This document shows, piece after piece, positions 46,404 to 55,427 of a stretch of DNA of 64,000 bases. The position numbers were made by a program, and so were the translations under genes. The DNA is from JACDAE01 sp963717195 (GTDB lineage: Bacteria; Chloroflexota; Ktedonobacteria; Ktedonobacterales; Ktedonobacteraceae), in assembly GCA_963717195.1 (NCBI GenBank), contig CAVQVR010000001.1, positions 248,001 to 312,000 of the forward strand, in the 5' to 3' direction. How positions within the stretch are numbered: the stretch's first letter is position 1; each line of letters starts with the position of its first letter. The notes beneath the pieces were generated by a model that worked only from the letters and a program-made list of their open reading frames with translations, was not told where the DNA came from and made no database searches.

Positions 46404-47050
46404 AGATACGGATTTTACTGGCCGATGATCACACAATTTTACGCGCCGGCCTGAAGATGATGCTCAATGCACAACCCGATATGGAAGTCGTCGGCGAAGC
46501 TCAGGATGGTCGCCATGCCATCTCTGAAACACAACGCCTACAACCTGATATCGTCCTGATGGATATCACAATGCCTGACATCAACGGTATTGAAGCAACA
46601 AGACAGATCAAAAAGCTCGTACCCGATGTCAGAATACTGGTTCTTACTATGCATGAACATGACGAGTATGTCTTCCAGGCTCTACGAGCAGGAGCATCAG
46701 GCTATATGTTGAAAGAGGCTGCTGACACCGAATTGATTTCCGCCTTGCATGTTATATCCAGTGGGCAGTTTTATCTTTCACCAACTGCACAATCCATCAT
46801 GGTAGGCGATTACCTGCAACGCGTACGTACCGGAGAAGAGAAAGATAGCTATAGCAGCCTGACGGAGCGCGAACGCGAGATTCTCAAACTGGTAGCCGAG
46901 GGCCATACCAACAATCAGATCGCCGAGCGCCTCGTCATCAGTCCTAAAACTGTGGACACGCATCGTACTCATATCATGGATAAACTCAACCTGCACAGCC
47001 GCGCTGAACTCGTGAAATACGCTATGCGGCGCGGCCTGCTGGAAGATTAG
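46400..47050 (+). CDS. NarL/LuxR-type response regulator
   Basis: A 216-residue regulator with receiver Asp in PDIVLMDITMPD (about 54) and conserved Thr/Lys (LVLTMHE; MLKEA). The C-terminal LuxR helix-turn-helix is LTEREREILKLVAEGHTNNQIAERLVISPKTVDTH in shortened form LTEREREILKLVAEGH. It is the cognate partner of the overlapping kinase. Confidence 0.94.
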   Translation: MKIRILLADDHTILRAGLKMMLNAQPDMEVVGEAQDGRHAISETQRLQPDIVLMDITMPDINGIEATRQIKKLVPDVRILVLTMHEHDEYVFQALRAGASGYMLKEAADTELISALHVISSGQFYLSPTAQSIMVGDYLQRVRTGEEKDSYSSLTEREREILKLVAEGHTNNQIAERLVISPKTVDTHRTHIMDKLNLHSRAELVKYAMRRGLLED

Positions 47051-47096
47051 AAGCGTCTGTCGGGAGAAATTGAGGAACAAAAGAAAACCACCGAAG

Positions 47097-47447
47097 CTAC
47101 CTCACCTCGTCTTCATCGTCGAAGCCAACAGCATTGCTATTCTCTTCGGCAAAATACTCGTCACTATAAAAACCAACATCCTTGCCTACGTAGACGCTCA
47201 CGAGAAAATCATCGCGCGGCATATCCGCTGACAACACCAGATCCTCGTCAATTTGCTCGATCAGTTTGGTCAGGTCCGTTTCCTCAAGCTCTCGCTCCAG
47301 AATGAGTGTGCCATGCACCGCCGTCGTGGTGAAGTGAATATCTACTGTCCCCAGACGGTTGTTGCTTTGCAGGCTGCTCCCCTGCATAATATAGTAGCCC
47401 TCAGAATGAGGGGTACGAAAATGGCGCTCGAAATGAATATCATCCAT
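47097..47447 (-). CDS. Conserved-looking acidic protein, unknown function
   Basis: A 116-residue, strongly acidic soluble protein (C-terminal FAEENSNAVGFDDEDEVR). The middle alternates beta-type segments (VDIHFTTTAVHGTLILE) and an acidic helix. No cofactor motif or family recognised. Converges with the response regulator, 46 nt apart. Codon use is like that of the neighbours, so I keep it as a gene. Confidence 0.55.
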   Translation of the reverse strand: MDDIHFERHFRTPHSEGYYIMQGSSLQSNNRLGTVDIHFTTTAVHGTLILERELEETDLTKLIEQIDEDLVLSADMPRDDFLVSVYVGKDVGFYSDEYFAEENSNAVGFDDEDEVR

Positions 47448-47699
47448 ACACTATGTTGTCACGCAGGTGCATCAGTTATACTGCGTGGTCCTTTCTCCAA
47501 TCTCCATCTCTGCATCAGGAGTCATGCTGCGTTTCGCTTAGAACTCCATTGCATACCCGGGCACATGATCGGTTTGTGCTACATTTGTGCTTTACATTAT
47601 ACCATAGATAGCTTTTCTCTGGTACCTACTTGCATTGCTATTTCCTTGTAGGATAGGGGCATCTATAGAGATATCCGTCATTTTTTCCTTACTACCTAC

Positions 47700-47729
47700 T
47701 TGCCGAAGTGGCATAATTCCTGCTAATAT
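47700..47729 (+). promoter_or_regulatory. Putative promoter of the GAF-kinase cluster
   Basis: TTGCCG (47700-47705), 18-nt spacer, TAATAT (47724-47729) in the 370-nt gap 47448-47817, which otherwise holds no supported gene. Confidence 0.45.
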
Positions 47730-47817
47730 AGCATCACAGAGTCAGCCAGTCTCTACCTGAACATTCAGTAGGAAATACAGAGGACAATGGCGCCGTTCTG
47801 GCATTGCTACAGCGCTC

Positions 47818-49302
47818 ATGGTCACTAGATCAGAAAGGAGTAGCGACGTTTTCTCCCGCCTTTTATGCGTGGTGAGCGTCCACGTCGCATTTTCGATGAC
47901 ACAACTCCCCGACTCATCTCACACTGAACAGAAGAACTTTCAAACACCTCTTTATGAGGAAACAACCATCTCCGAACAGGTACGCCTGAGCAAGCTGAGC
48001 ATGGAGATAAGTGTTGCCTTAACCAGAGAGGATACTCTCAAAGGCATGCTCATGTCCTGTACACAGACCCTGGTTCACCATCTCGATGCAGCCTTTGCTC
48101 GTATCTGGACATTGAATGAAGAAACTAATATCCTGGAACTGCAGGCCAGCTCAGGTATGTATACTCATCTTAATGGCCCCCATGCTCGTGTACCAGTTGG
48201 CGCATTAAAAATCGGCCTGATTGCCTCTGAGCGTCAGCCCCATCTGACCAATGAGGTGATTGGCGATCCTCGCGTCGGCGATCAGGAATGGGCTCAGCGC
48301 GAGGGCATGGTGGCTTTTGCAGGCTATCCCCTTCTCGTGGGAGAGCGTCTGATTGGTGTTATGGCGATTTTTGCTCGCTACTCATTAAACAATGCTGCCC
48401 TGGAAGCAATGGCAACCATCGCCAACGGAATAGCCCTGGGCATCGAGCGCATGCGTGTGTATCAAAATCTGCAAGACCTTAATGCCACATTGGAAGCAAA
48501 GGTAGAGCAGCGTACAGCAGTGCTCCGTCAACTCAACACAGAACTGCAGCGTAGTAACCAGGAGCTCCAGGATTTTGCCTACGTCGCTTCTCATGATCTG
48601 CAGGAGCCATTACGCAAAATTCAAGCCTTTGGCAACCTGCTAGAGGAAGAACATGGGCGCGCTTTAGGCGACGGAAAAGCCTATCTTGATCGCATGCGCA
48701 ATGCAGCTACGCGCATGCGTGTCCTGATTGAGGATCTACTCACCTTTTCCAGAGTCACCACCAAAGCCGCACCGTTCTCTCAGGTCGATCTTAACGCAGT
48801 TATACGGGAGGTCGTTGACGACGTGGGACCACGGCTCCAGGCCACTCAGGGGAGCATTGAGGCACAACCTCTCCCTACCATTGAAGCAGATCCAGGACAG
48901 ATACATCAGTTGCTCCAGAATCTCATCGTCAATGCCCTGAAATTTCATCGGCCTGACGTTCCCCCTATTATCAAAATCTTTGCTGAAGTCCAGATCAATC
49001 CTGAAACAGCTTCCCTTGAAGCTGGTACAATTCCAGGGCAGATGGAACAACGTTGCCTGCTCTTTATTGAGGATAACGGTATCGGTTTTGATGAGAAGTA
49101 TTTAGACCGCATATTTACCGTGTTTCAGCGCTTGCATGGGAAAAGCGACTATGAAGGGACCGGCATTGGCCTTGCAGTGGCACGCAAAATTGTAGAACGC
49201 CATGGCGGCACCGTGACCGCAAGAAGTAGCGTCGGAAAAGGTGCCACATTTATCATAACATTGCCTATCGCACAACCAGAAGTGAAAGAGACTAATCTTT
49301 GA
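47818..49302 (+). CDS. GAF-domain sensor histidine kinase
   Basis: A 494-residue soluble kinase. GAF domain about 70-220 (REDTLKGMLMSCTQTLVHHL; GYPLLVGERLIGVMAIFAR), a coiled coil (about 225-260), HisKA with His in FAYVASHDLQEPLRKIQAF (about 262) and HATPase (NLIVNALKFHRP; DNGIGFDEKYLDRIF; GTGIGLAVARKI). The kinase core is of the cyanobacterial-phytochrome type, and the next gene is a small Rcp1-like regulator. No chromophore Cys of a typical phytochrome was identified. Start uncertain (ATG 47818 or ATG 47896; neither has a strong Shine-Dalgarno). Confidence 0.9.
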   Translation: MVTRSERSSDVFSRLLCVVSVHVAFSMTQLPDSSHTEQKNFQTPLYEETTISEQVRLSKLSMEISVALTREDTLKGMLMSCTQTLVHHLDAAFARIWTLNEETNILELQASSGMYTHLNGPHARVPVGALKIGLIASERQPHLTNEVIGDPRVGDQEWAQREGMVAFAGYPLLVGERLIGVMAIFARYSLNNAALEAMATIANGIALGIERMRVYQNLQDLNATLEAKVEQRTAVLRQLNTELQRSNQELQDFAYVASHDLQEPLRKIQAFGNLLEEEHGRALGDGKAYLDRMRNAATRMRVLIEDLLTFSRVTTKAAPFSQVDLNAVIREVVDDVGPRLQATQGSIEAQPLPTIEADPGQIHQLLQNLIVNALKFHRPDVPPIIKIFAEVQINPETASLEAGTIPGQMEQRCLLFIEDNGIGFDEKYLDRIFTVFQRLHGKSDYEGTGIGLAVARKIVERHGGTVTARSSVGKGATFIITLPIAQPEVKETNL

Positions 49303-49798
49303 TGATCAAACCACAACCAATTGTCATTCTGATGGCAGATGATGACGAGGACGATATTCTCCTCACCCAAAAGCCTTACAAAAAGGCAAATTGCTGAATA
49401 CGCTCTATAGCGTACAAGATGGTGAAGAGTTATTGGATTATTTGTTTCGAAAAGGCAATTATACTGATCCTACAAAAGCCCCACGACCAGGACTCATCCT
49501 GCTCGATCTGAATATGCCGAAAAAAGACGGACGCGAAGCCCTTAAAGAAATTAAATCACACGCGGATCTGCAAGATATCCCCATCGTTGTATTTACTACT
49601 TCTAAAGCGGAAGAAGATATTTACCGTTCTTATAAATTAGGTGTCAATTCTTTTATTACTAAACCAGTGACCTTTGAAAGTATGATCGAAGTGATGCAAG
49701 CGTTAGGAAAGTACTGGTTTGAAGTGGTAACACTGCCAGCTGACACAAAGAAAGGAACCTATGGAGATACGTTCACCAACGAAAATTCTCCTCATTGA
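49302..49798 (+). CDS. Rcp1-like single-domain response regulator (frameshifted in this sequence)
   Basis: Start ATG 49302 overlaps the kinase stop (TGATG). The frame reads IVILMADDDEDDILLTQK and then breaks; adding one A to AAAA at 49369-49372 gives TQKALQKGKLLNTLYSVQDG and about 165 residues. The receiver features are DDDEDD acidic pocket, phospho-accepting Asp in ILLDLNMPKKDG, and VVFTTSKAEEDI with Lys in FITKPV. Single-domain receivers of this type act with phytochrome-like kinases. It overlaps the next gene by 38 nt. Confidence 0.85.
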
Positions 49799-50915
49799 AG
49801 ATGATGAGGACGATTATATCCTCCTGCAAAAGGTTCTAACAAAGACTCCTAAGGGTCATTATGAATTGCTGTGGGAGCGCTCATACACATCTGGCCTCGC
49901 CTGTATGTTAATAGGCAAACATGACCTTTGCATGCTGGATTATCGACTGGGCGCTCACACTGGCATTGAACTACTCAAAACTGCCCGCAACCAGGGGTAC
50001 AATCGTCCCATCATTCTGCTTACAGGCGCAAACGAGGGTGACATAGATATCCTGGCTCTACAAGCAGGTGCAGATGATTATATCGCCAAAGAGCAATTGC
50101 AAGGCGAGTTACTCCATCGCATCATTCGTTACGCTATCGAACGCAAAAAAGCCGAGCACGAACGCGAAATACTGCTGAGCGAACAGATCGCCGCCCAGGA
50201 GTTGGAAAGAAAGCGCAACGAGTTCATCGGCATGGTCGTCCATGAACTCAAGACGCCAATTACAAGCCTCAAGGGGTACGCACAACTCCTCTATAAGCGC
50301 TGCCTGAGAACCGGAGATGAGCAGACAGCGCAATTTGCCTCCCGTATGGATACACAAATCACGAAACTGACCAGCCTGGTTGATGATTTTCTCGACGTCA
50401 CGCGCCTGGTTGAAGGAAAACTACAATTCGTGGAGGACTATTTTCCTTTCGACAGCCTGGTTGAGGAGATCATACAGGAAATTCAGTTCATCAACGAGCG
50501 CCAGACCATTCGCCGCGAGGGCATGACGAATATGACCATCCGGGGAGATCGCACGCGTATTGGACAGGTCATTACCAACCTGCTCACCAACGCAATGAAG
50601 TATGCACCCAACGCGGAGAGTATCCTGGTAAAAACTTCCTCAAATATAGATACCGTCACCCTCTGTGTGCAGGACTTCGGTCCCGGCATCCCAAAGATTC
50701 TGCAAAGCAAAATCTTTGATCCCTTCTACAGAATCGAAAAAAATCAGCAGGGAAATCCCTCCGGGCTCGGCTTAGGTCTCCATATCGCTTCAGAAATTAT
50801 CAAACGGCAAGAGGGCCATCTCTGGGTAGAAAGTGAAGAAGGGAAGGGCGCGACATTCTGTTTCACCCTTCCTTGCGACCACACCCATGCGATGCCTCAA
50901 GAAGATACGACCTGA
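49761..50915 (+). CDS. Hybrid response regulator-histidine kinase
   Basis: A 384-residue protein. N-terminal receiver (about 5-125; ILLIEDDEDDYILL, Asp in LCMLDYRLGAHTG, LTGANEGD, Lys in YIAKEQL), coiled coil, HisKA with His in FIGMVVHELKTPITSLKGY (about 156), and HATPase (NLLTNAMKYAPN; DFGPGIPK; GLGLGLHIASEI). ATG 49761 has AAAGGAACCT just upstream. A receiver placed before the kinase suggests a relay fed by the two preceding genes. Confidence 0.93.
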   Translation: MEIRSPTKILLIEDDEDDYILLQKVLTKTPKGHYELLWERSYTSGLACMLIGKHDLCMLDYRLGAHTGIELLKTARNQGYNRPIILLTGANEGDIDILALQAGADDYIAKEQLQGELLHRIIRYAIERKKAEHEREILLSEQIAAQELERKRNEFIGMVVHELKTPITSLKGYAQLLYKRCLRTGDEQTAQFASRMDTQITKLTSLVDDFLDVTRLVEGKLQFVEDYFPFDSLVEEIIQEIQFINERQTIRREGMTNMTIRGDRTRIGQVITNLLTNAMKYAPNAESILVKTSSNIDTVTLCVQDFGPGIPKILQSKIFDPFYRIEKNQQGNPSGLGLGLHIASEIIKRQEGHLWVESEEGKGATFCFTLPCDHTHAMPQEDTT

Positions 50916-50972
50916 GGTAGGAACGCGATACTTCGCGCCTACCGTGCCCTCCATGCCTGGGTAGAGGCCCGA

Positions 50973-52163
50973 TTACTTCGCGCCCGCCATACCCGAAAAA
51001 TCTGGTTTCCTATAAAAATTTGAAGGAATCGCGTAATGGCTGGAAAACTCTTTCTCCCAATCCGTATAATTGCTCTGCGGTGCCTGTTGCACGATTATGA
51101 AGAGTTTGCCCTCATGAGTCGTAGCCAGTATCGTATCAGTATAGCTAGCACCACTCTGCTGCATAGTTCCTTGCAATTGCTGCCAACTTGCTTCAGCAAA
51201 ATTCAACGAGGCAACCGCTTTTATCCCACTCATACCCATCTTCGTCGCTTGCTGCTGCAACGCTTGCTTCACATCCCCACTGGCAGTCGCAACAATGACA
51301 TCGACTTCTCCTATATGGTTGCTTGCATAGAAATTAGCAGTAGACTTAGCTGTCTCAACCTGCTTTATCCATCCATTGGGATATAGCAATGATACGCCCA
51401 GTTGTGTATCAGTAAAACTCGCCTGGGGTTGGATAATCAGATCCCCACTGGATGATTGAGATAATACCATCAGAGCTCCTACCCCACCGGCGACAAGGAC
51501 AACAAGCAACAGCAACACCACAATAGGCCATCGCCTGCGAGACCGGCGGGCAGGAGGAGTCGAAGCGGCGCGGTCTTTTTCTCCGGTTATGATACCCGCC
51601 ACATTTCCAGGCTGATAGTTTGCAGAAGATACGAATGGAGCCCCATTGGGCTGAACTGGGAGAAGTGAAGGATTTGCAGGTCCGGACATAGCTCTTGATC
51701 GCACACGCCAGTCCTCTGCCAACATCTCCTGGGCCGCCGTTTGTGTAGGGGGTACCGACAAAAATGGGCTGGATGGCACCCTTTCAACAGCCGGTCCCTG
51801 TACTGGTGGTTGATTTTCAGCAGGCACTGCTACTTCCTGCGTTGGTGCATCTTCAACAGGCACAACGACCGCCTGGGTCGGCGCATCTTCAACAGATACA
51901 GAAGCCATTGTCCTCGTTGCCATGCTCTCAATAGACTGTCGTTCCTCTTCTGTTAGCTCACGCATCTCTTCAGCTTCCCACACTCCTACATGAAATTCGC
52001 GAGCTGGTACTGCTTTACTATCGGAAATACCTGGCACGGGCGGAGTTTCATCCTGTTGGGCCAATCCCTCCTTCTTTGGCATAGCTGGTCCTTTTACTGA
52101 TACATGTGTAACAGGTGCTGGCCATTCAGGCATTGCTGGCGACAACTGAATAGGTCCGGACAT
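50973..52163 (-). CDS. Single-pass anchored protein with LYPNGW domain
   Basis: A 396-residue protein. Residues about 1-215 are low-complexity and Pro/Glu-rich, with a repeated EDAPTQ (V/E)-VVP unit (about 95-125). One membrane helix lies at about 222-245 (RRRWPIVVLLLLVVLVAGGV). The outer C-terminal domain (about 262-385) starts TDTQLGVSLLYPNGWIKQVE and resembles PsbP/DUF1795-like alpha-beta domains. Function unknown. The zinc-ribbon gene directly upstream may be its N-terminal half in relatives, split here; see the findings. Its Shine-Dalgarno (GAAGAAGG) touches the ATG, which is unusual. Confidence 0.7.
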   Translation of the reverse strand: MSGPIQLSPAMPEWPAPVTHVSVKGPAMPKKEGLAQQDETPPVPGISDSKAVPAREFHVGVWEAEEMRELTEEERQSIESMATRTMASVSVEDAPTQAVVVPVEDAPTQEVAVPAENQPPVQGPAVERVPSSPFLSVPPTQTAAQEMLAEDWRVRSRAMSGPANPSLLPVQPNGAPFVSSANYQPGNVAGIITGEKDRAASTPPARRSRRRWPIVVLLLLVVLVAGGVGALMVLSQSSSGDLIIQPQASFTDTQLGVSLLYPNGWIKQVETAKSTANFYASNHIGEVDVIVATASGDVKQALQQQATKMGMSGIKAVASLNFAEASWQQLQGTMQQSGASYTDTILATTHEGKLFIIVQQAPQSNYTDWEKEFSSHYAIPSNFYRKPDFSGMAGAK

Positions 52164-52171
52164 CCTTCTTC

Positions 52172-52655
52172 TTACACAGGTATTTTCCTGGGCGATACAA
52201 GAGGAGTCATCTGCTTATATGCCACCCCTGATGATGATGATGCATTTTTCTGAAACTCCTGGTTTTGGAGTCTCTGGCAGTTTCTCCACCGAAGCCTCAG
52301 GTAACTCCCCCACAGGTTCCTCCTTCTGCAACAACTCATTGGAACCACGCCCCTCAGCCTCAGCAGGTATCTCCTCACGAACAACAAGACTCTCATGTGG
52401 CTGGTCTTGCTCTGAACGTTCTTCCTGCACTGACCTTGCTGGCGACAATTCGGCTACCTGTTCGTGCAAAACTCTCTTCTGTCCTTCCTGCTGCCCCTCA
52501 GAAGAGGACGAAAACGGAAATCTAGAACCACTTTTTAACGCAGATAATGATTGAGGACTGAAAGGATGAGAAGGAACAAGCATTCCACAATTATTACAGA
52601 AACGGGCATCATCAGTTGGCAATTCTGTTCCACAATATTTACATTGTATAGCCAT
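52172..52655 (-). CDS. Zinc-ribbon protein with disordered tail (frameshifted in this sequence)
   Basis: Starts MAIQCKYCGTELPTDDARFC with a second pair CNNC: a four-Cys zinc ribbon in the first 25 residues, then a Ser/Glu-rich disordered region. In the given sequence it ends at 52215 with CIIIIRGGI. Removing one A from the AAAAA run near 52249-52253 gives SENASSSSGVAYKQMTPL and a stop at 52172 (160 residues), leading straight to the next gene 9 nt later. So the two genes are one unit or a fused gene. Confidence 0.65.
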
Positions 52656-52892
52656 AAAAATATCTCCAGTACTAGCTCACCAGAGCTTCTAATTCATAGG
52701 TACAATATCCTAAAAAAAGCATTCAATCAAGTAACCAGCCTACTTGCAAAACATGGTAGTTAAATATAGCTATATATGACCCTTAACAGGACAGGAAACA
52801 CTGTTTTGCTCCCTGCCCTGTTCTCCAATATTTCCCCCAGAAAGACGAAAAACCCAAAAAGTTGCATGTCCAGATGGCATCGCGTCAAGAAG

Positions 52893-54128
52893 CTATTTTA
52901 ACTGTAACAATGCCTCCCGCTCAGCAACAGTTTCAAGAACCTGCTGATTTTTGACAATTTCAACAAGTTTTTTGCGCCCCTTAGGACTCCCAATCATCAG
53001 TACACCGACGAGTTTGTTCTCTCGGAAGAAGAGTTTACGATAATTTTCATTGCCCTTCTCACCAGGTTCACGGCGTGTAAGCATTGAAAGCTCCGGATTA
53101 CTTGACTCGGCGGTACCTACTACGGCAATATTTACGTCGAACAGCGGACTGGTATAGGTCGGCACATCCAGATACGCCTGGTGTCCTCCAGCCATATTGA
53201 CGGCCACAAGACGCCCATGCGCCAGAGCATTGTCCCATGTCCCCATTGTATGATGACGACTAATAGCGGCATCAAAAAACTCCGCTACATCACCTGCTGC
53301 GTATACTCCTGGCACATTAGTCTCCAGGTATTCATTCACTATGATCCCGTTGCGTACTTCGATAGGCGTGTTGTCCAGAATATGCGTATTGAGCGTAATA
53401 CCCAGGCCAATGCCGATCATATCCGCCTGTATCTCTTTTCCCTTTCTGGTCTTCACATAACTGGGTACGCCATTTTTAGGAATGACCTCTGTGATCTCAT
53501 CACCATGAATAATCTCGACCCCAAATTTCTTTGCAATATTGTCAACAACCTCGCCTCCATCCGAGTCCAGCGCACTACGCAGCCAGTAAGGACCACGCAT
53601 TAACCAGGTCGTATCCAACTTTCGTACCGCAAAACCATCACAAAGCTCGTAAGAAATAAAACTGCCTCCATACGCCAGTGCAGTACGCGACTCCAGCATA
53701 CGCTCAATAATCGTTTTTGTGTCGTCGAGCGTGACAAAATTGTAAATATGCTTCACTCCCTCAGCACCCGGCACGCGTAACGGATTCGCCCACCCACCAG
53801 TAGCAATCAATAAAGCATCATAAGGAAAATGTTCTCCCTTATCGGTCACCACAACACGCTCATCAGTATTCACCTCAGCGACCAGCGTCTCCGTTACCAA
53901 TTGAATATTTCTCTGCTCATGCCACGCAAAATCGCGAATCATCACCTTCTGTTCGACGATCACTCCCTGTAAAAAACGTGGCAGAGAAACTCGATTGTAT
54001 AGCGGATACGGCTCATTTGTGAGCAGGTGAATACTGCAATTCGCATCATTTTTACGTAGCGTTTCCGCCGCCGTTGTCCCTGCTACACCATTGCCAATAA
54101 TAACATAGCGTTTATCATGCATCGCCAA
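52893..54128 (-). CDS. NAD(P)/FAD-dependent oxidoreductase
   Basis: A 411-residue flavoprotein of the nitrite-reductase/rubredoxin-reductase-like disulfide-oxidoreductase superfamily: FAD motif VIIGNGVAGTTAAETLR, ATGGWANPLRVPG, a second dinucleotide site (YGGSFISYELCDGF, which has lost the usual GxGxxG), and ETNVPGVYAAGDVAEFFD. It is a close stylistic paralogue of the N-terminal third of the redox fusion at 7065-10686. The C-terminal domain (KLFFRENKLVGVLMIGS) matches the reductase C-domain. TTG 54128 (AGGAG 8 nt upstream) or ATG 54122 may be the start. Electron acceptor unknown. Confidence 0.88.
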   Translation of the reverse strand: MAMHDKRYVIIGNGVAGTTAAETLRKNDANCSIHLLTNEPYPLYNRVSLPRFLQGVIVEQKVMIRDFAWHEQRNIQLVTETLVAEVNTDERVVVTDKGEHFPYDALLIATGGWANPLRVPGAEGVKHIYNFVTLDDTKTIIERMLESRTALAYGGSFISYELCDGFAVRKLDTTWLMRGPYWLRSALDSDGGEVVDNIAKKFGVEIIHGDEITEVIPKNGVPSYVKTRKGKEIQADMIGIGLGITLNTHILDNTPIEVRNGIIVNEYLETNVPGVYAAGDVAEFFDAAISRHHTMGTWDNALAHGRLVAVNMAGGHQAYLDVPTYTSPLFDVNIAVVGTAESSNPELSMLTRREPGEKGNENYRKLFFRENKLVGVLMIGSPKGRKKLVEIVKNQQVLETVAEREALLQLK

Positions 54129-54289
54129 ACAATTCTCTCCTTGTGTACAGACCTGTCCTCACGGACACTATCTTCTTCCTGATCTTGCTAAAATCTTAGC
54201 ATAGTTTGTCGAATAACGCTATAGTTCAGCTCCATCCTGGTACATTCAAAATCTCTGATGTACATGCATCTTTGCATACTTTTCTCCTA

Positions 54290-54318
54290 TTGCTTTCTAT
54301 CCAGCATTTCCGTATAAT
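54290..54318 (+). promoter_or_regulatory. Putative promoter of the SGNH hydrolase gene
   Basis: TTGCTT (54290-54295), 17-nt spacer, TATAAT (54313-54318), 102 nt before the ATG. Confidence 0.5.
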
Positions 54319-54419
54319 TTATGTAGGTGCCAAACCCTTTCCTCCCCAGTCCTTTTAGCACATATATAGTACAGCTTTGCCTCCGCTAGTCATGTTGTAC
54401 TCATGAGGGAGAACCGCGC

Positions 54420-55265
54420 ATGCTCACAACTGGCTCTGATGCCCGCTCGTTGCACTGCTGCAAACATCTGGTAATGCCACTTCTTATTTCGTTCGTCATG
54501 CTCCTTACCATTAGCCCGATAGCGTTCGCTTCTTCACACACTTCCTCCCTGGTCGGCCCTAAAAAGTACTATCTCGCATTAGGAGATTCGCTCGCCTTTG
54601 GCTATCAACCCGATCTTGACTTTGATGATGGGTACGTGAATGACTACTATGCAAACTTAAAGGCGTATGGCGTAAGCTCCCATGCCAATATGAGCTGTCC
54701 AGGCGAGACAAGCGTAACGTTCCTCAATGGGAAATGTCCTTTCCCGGTTCTACGAAAATACCCCTATATCGGACCACAGTTCAATGCCGCCGTTCACTAC
54801 CTCCAGCGCCATGCTGGTCAGGTCAGCCCGGTGACGCTTGATATCGGTGCCAATGATGTGTTACCTGATATCATAACCAGCAACTGTTCGGTCAACAGTA
54901 GCAAATTCAACGCCGACCTTGCTACTGTTGACGCGAATCTCACGCAGACAATCTTACCTGCTTTACGTAAAGCACTGGTCGTCAATGGACAGGTGACCGG
55001 TGATCTCCTGCTGATGAATTACTATAATGCGTATCAGAACATCTGCCCCGCTACTCTCTCATATATTGAGATGTTAAACCAACATCTTGCACATGATGCG
55101 AATGGCTACGGTAAGATGGTGAATGTTTTTGATGCCTTTGGTGGTCCATCTCAACCATATTCCTGCTTATACACCTGGATGTGCACCGTCTTTAAGGACT
55201 TTCATCCGAAAGATAAGGGCTATAGCATTATCGCTTCGACCTTCGAAAACACCACGGGTTATTAA
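54420..55265 (+). CDS. Secreted SGNH/GDSL hydrolase
   Basis: A 281-residue protein with an N-terminal signal peptide (hydrophobic about 18-38, ending near AFASSH). Block I YLALGDSLAFGYQ carries the nucleophilic Ser, block III is DIGANDVLPD, and block V Asp/His lies in KDFHPKDKGYS. It is an extracellular esterase, lipase or carbohydrate deacylase; the substrate cannot be told. Cys pairs (MSCPG...GKCP; SCLYTWMC) suggest disulfides. GAGGGAG lies 8 nt before the ATG. A hairpin follows. Confidence 0.9.
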   Translation: MLTTGSDARSLHCCKHLVMPLLISFVMLLTISPIAFASSHTSSLVGPKKYYLALGDSLAFGYQPDLDFDDGYVNDYYANLKAYGVSSHANMSCPGETSVTFLNGKCPFPVLRKYPYIGPQFNAAVHYLQRHAGQVSPVTLDIGANDVLPDIITSNCSVNSSKFNADLATVDANLTQTILPALRKALVVNGQVTGDLLLMNYYNAYQNICPATLSYIEMLNQHLAHDANGYGKMVNVFDAFGGPSQPYSCLYTWMCTVFKDFHPKDKGYSIIASTFENTTGY

Positions 55266-55293
55266 AACTGGGTAGTGATTTTCTGGCACAAAA

Positions 55294-55330
55294 AGGACGC
55301 TCATGTTCAGGGGAGGAGAGTGAGCGTCCT
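55294..55330 (+). terminator. Hairpin after the SGNH gene
   Basis: AGGACGCTCA/TGAGCGTCCT 10-bp perfect stem (55294-55303, 55321-55330), 17-nt loop; no T-run, so a weak or Rho-assisted terminator. Confidence 0.55.
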
Positions 55331-55427
55331 GCTTCATCCATGTTCTGTGTGCACCCTTTTGTGGTCACAAAAACTCCCCAATCGTTGTAATAACAGGCTA
55401 TACTTTCTTTAAAAAGGTATCACAACC

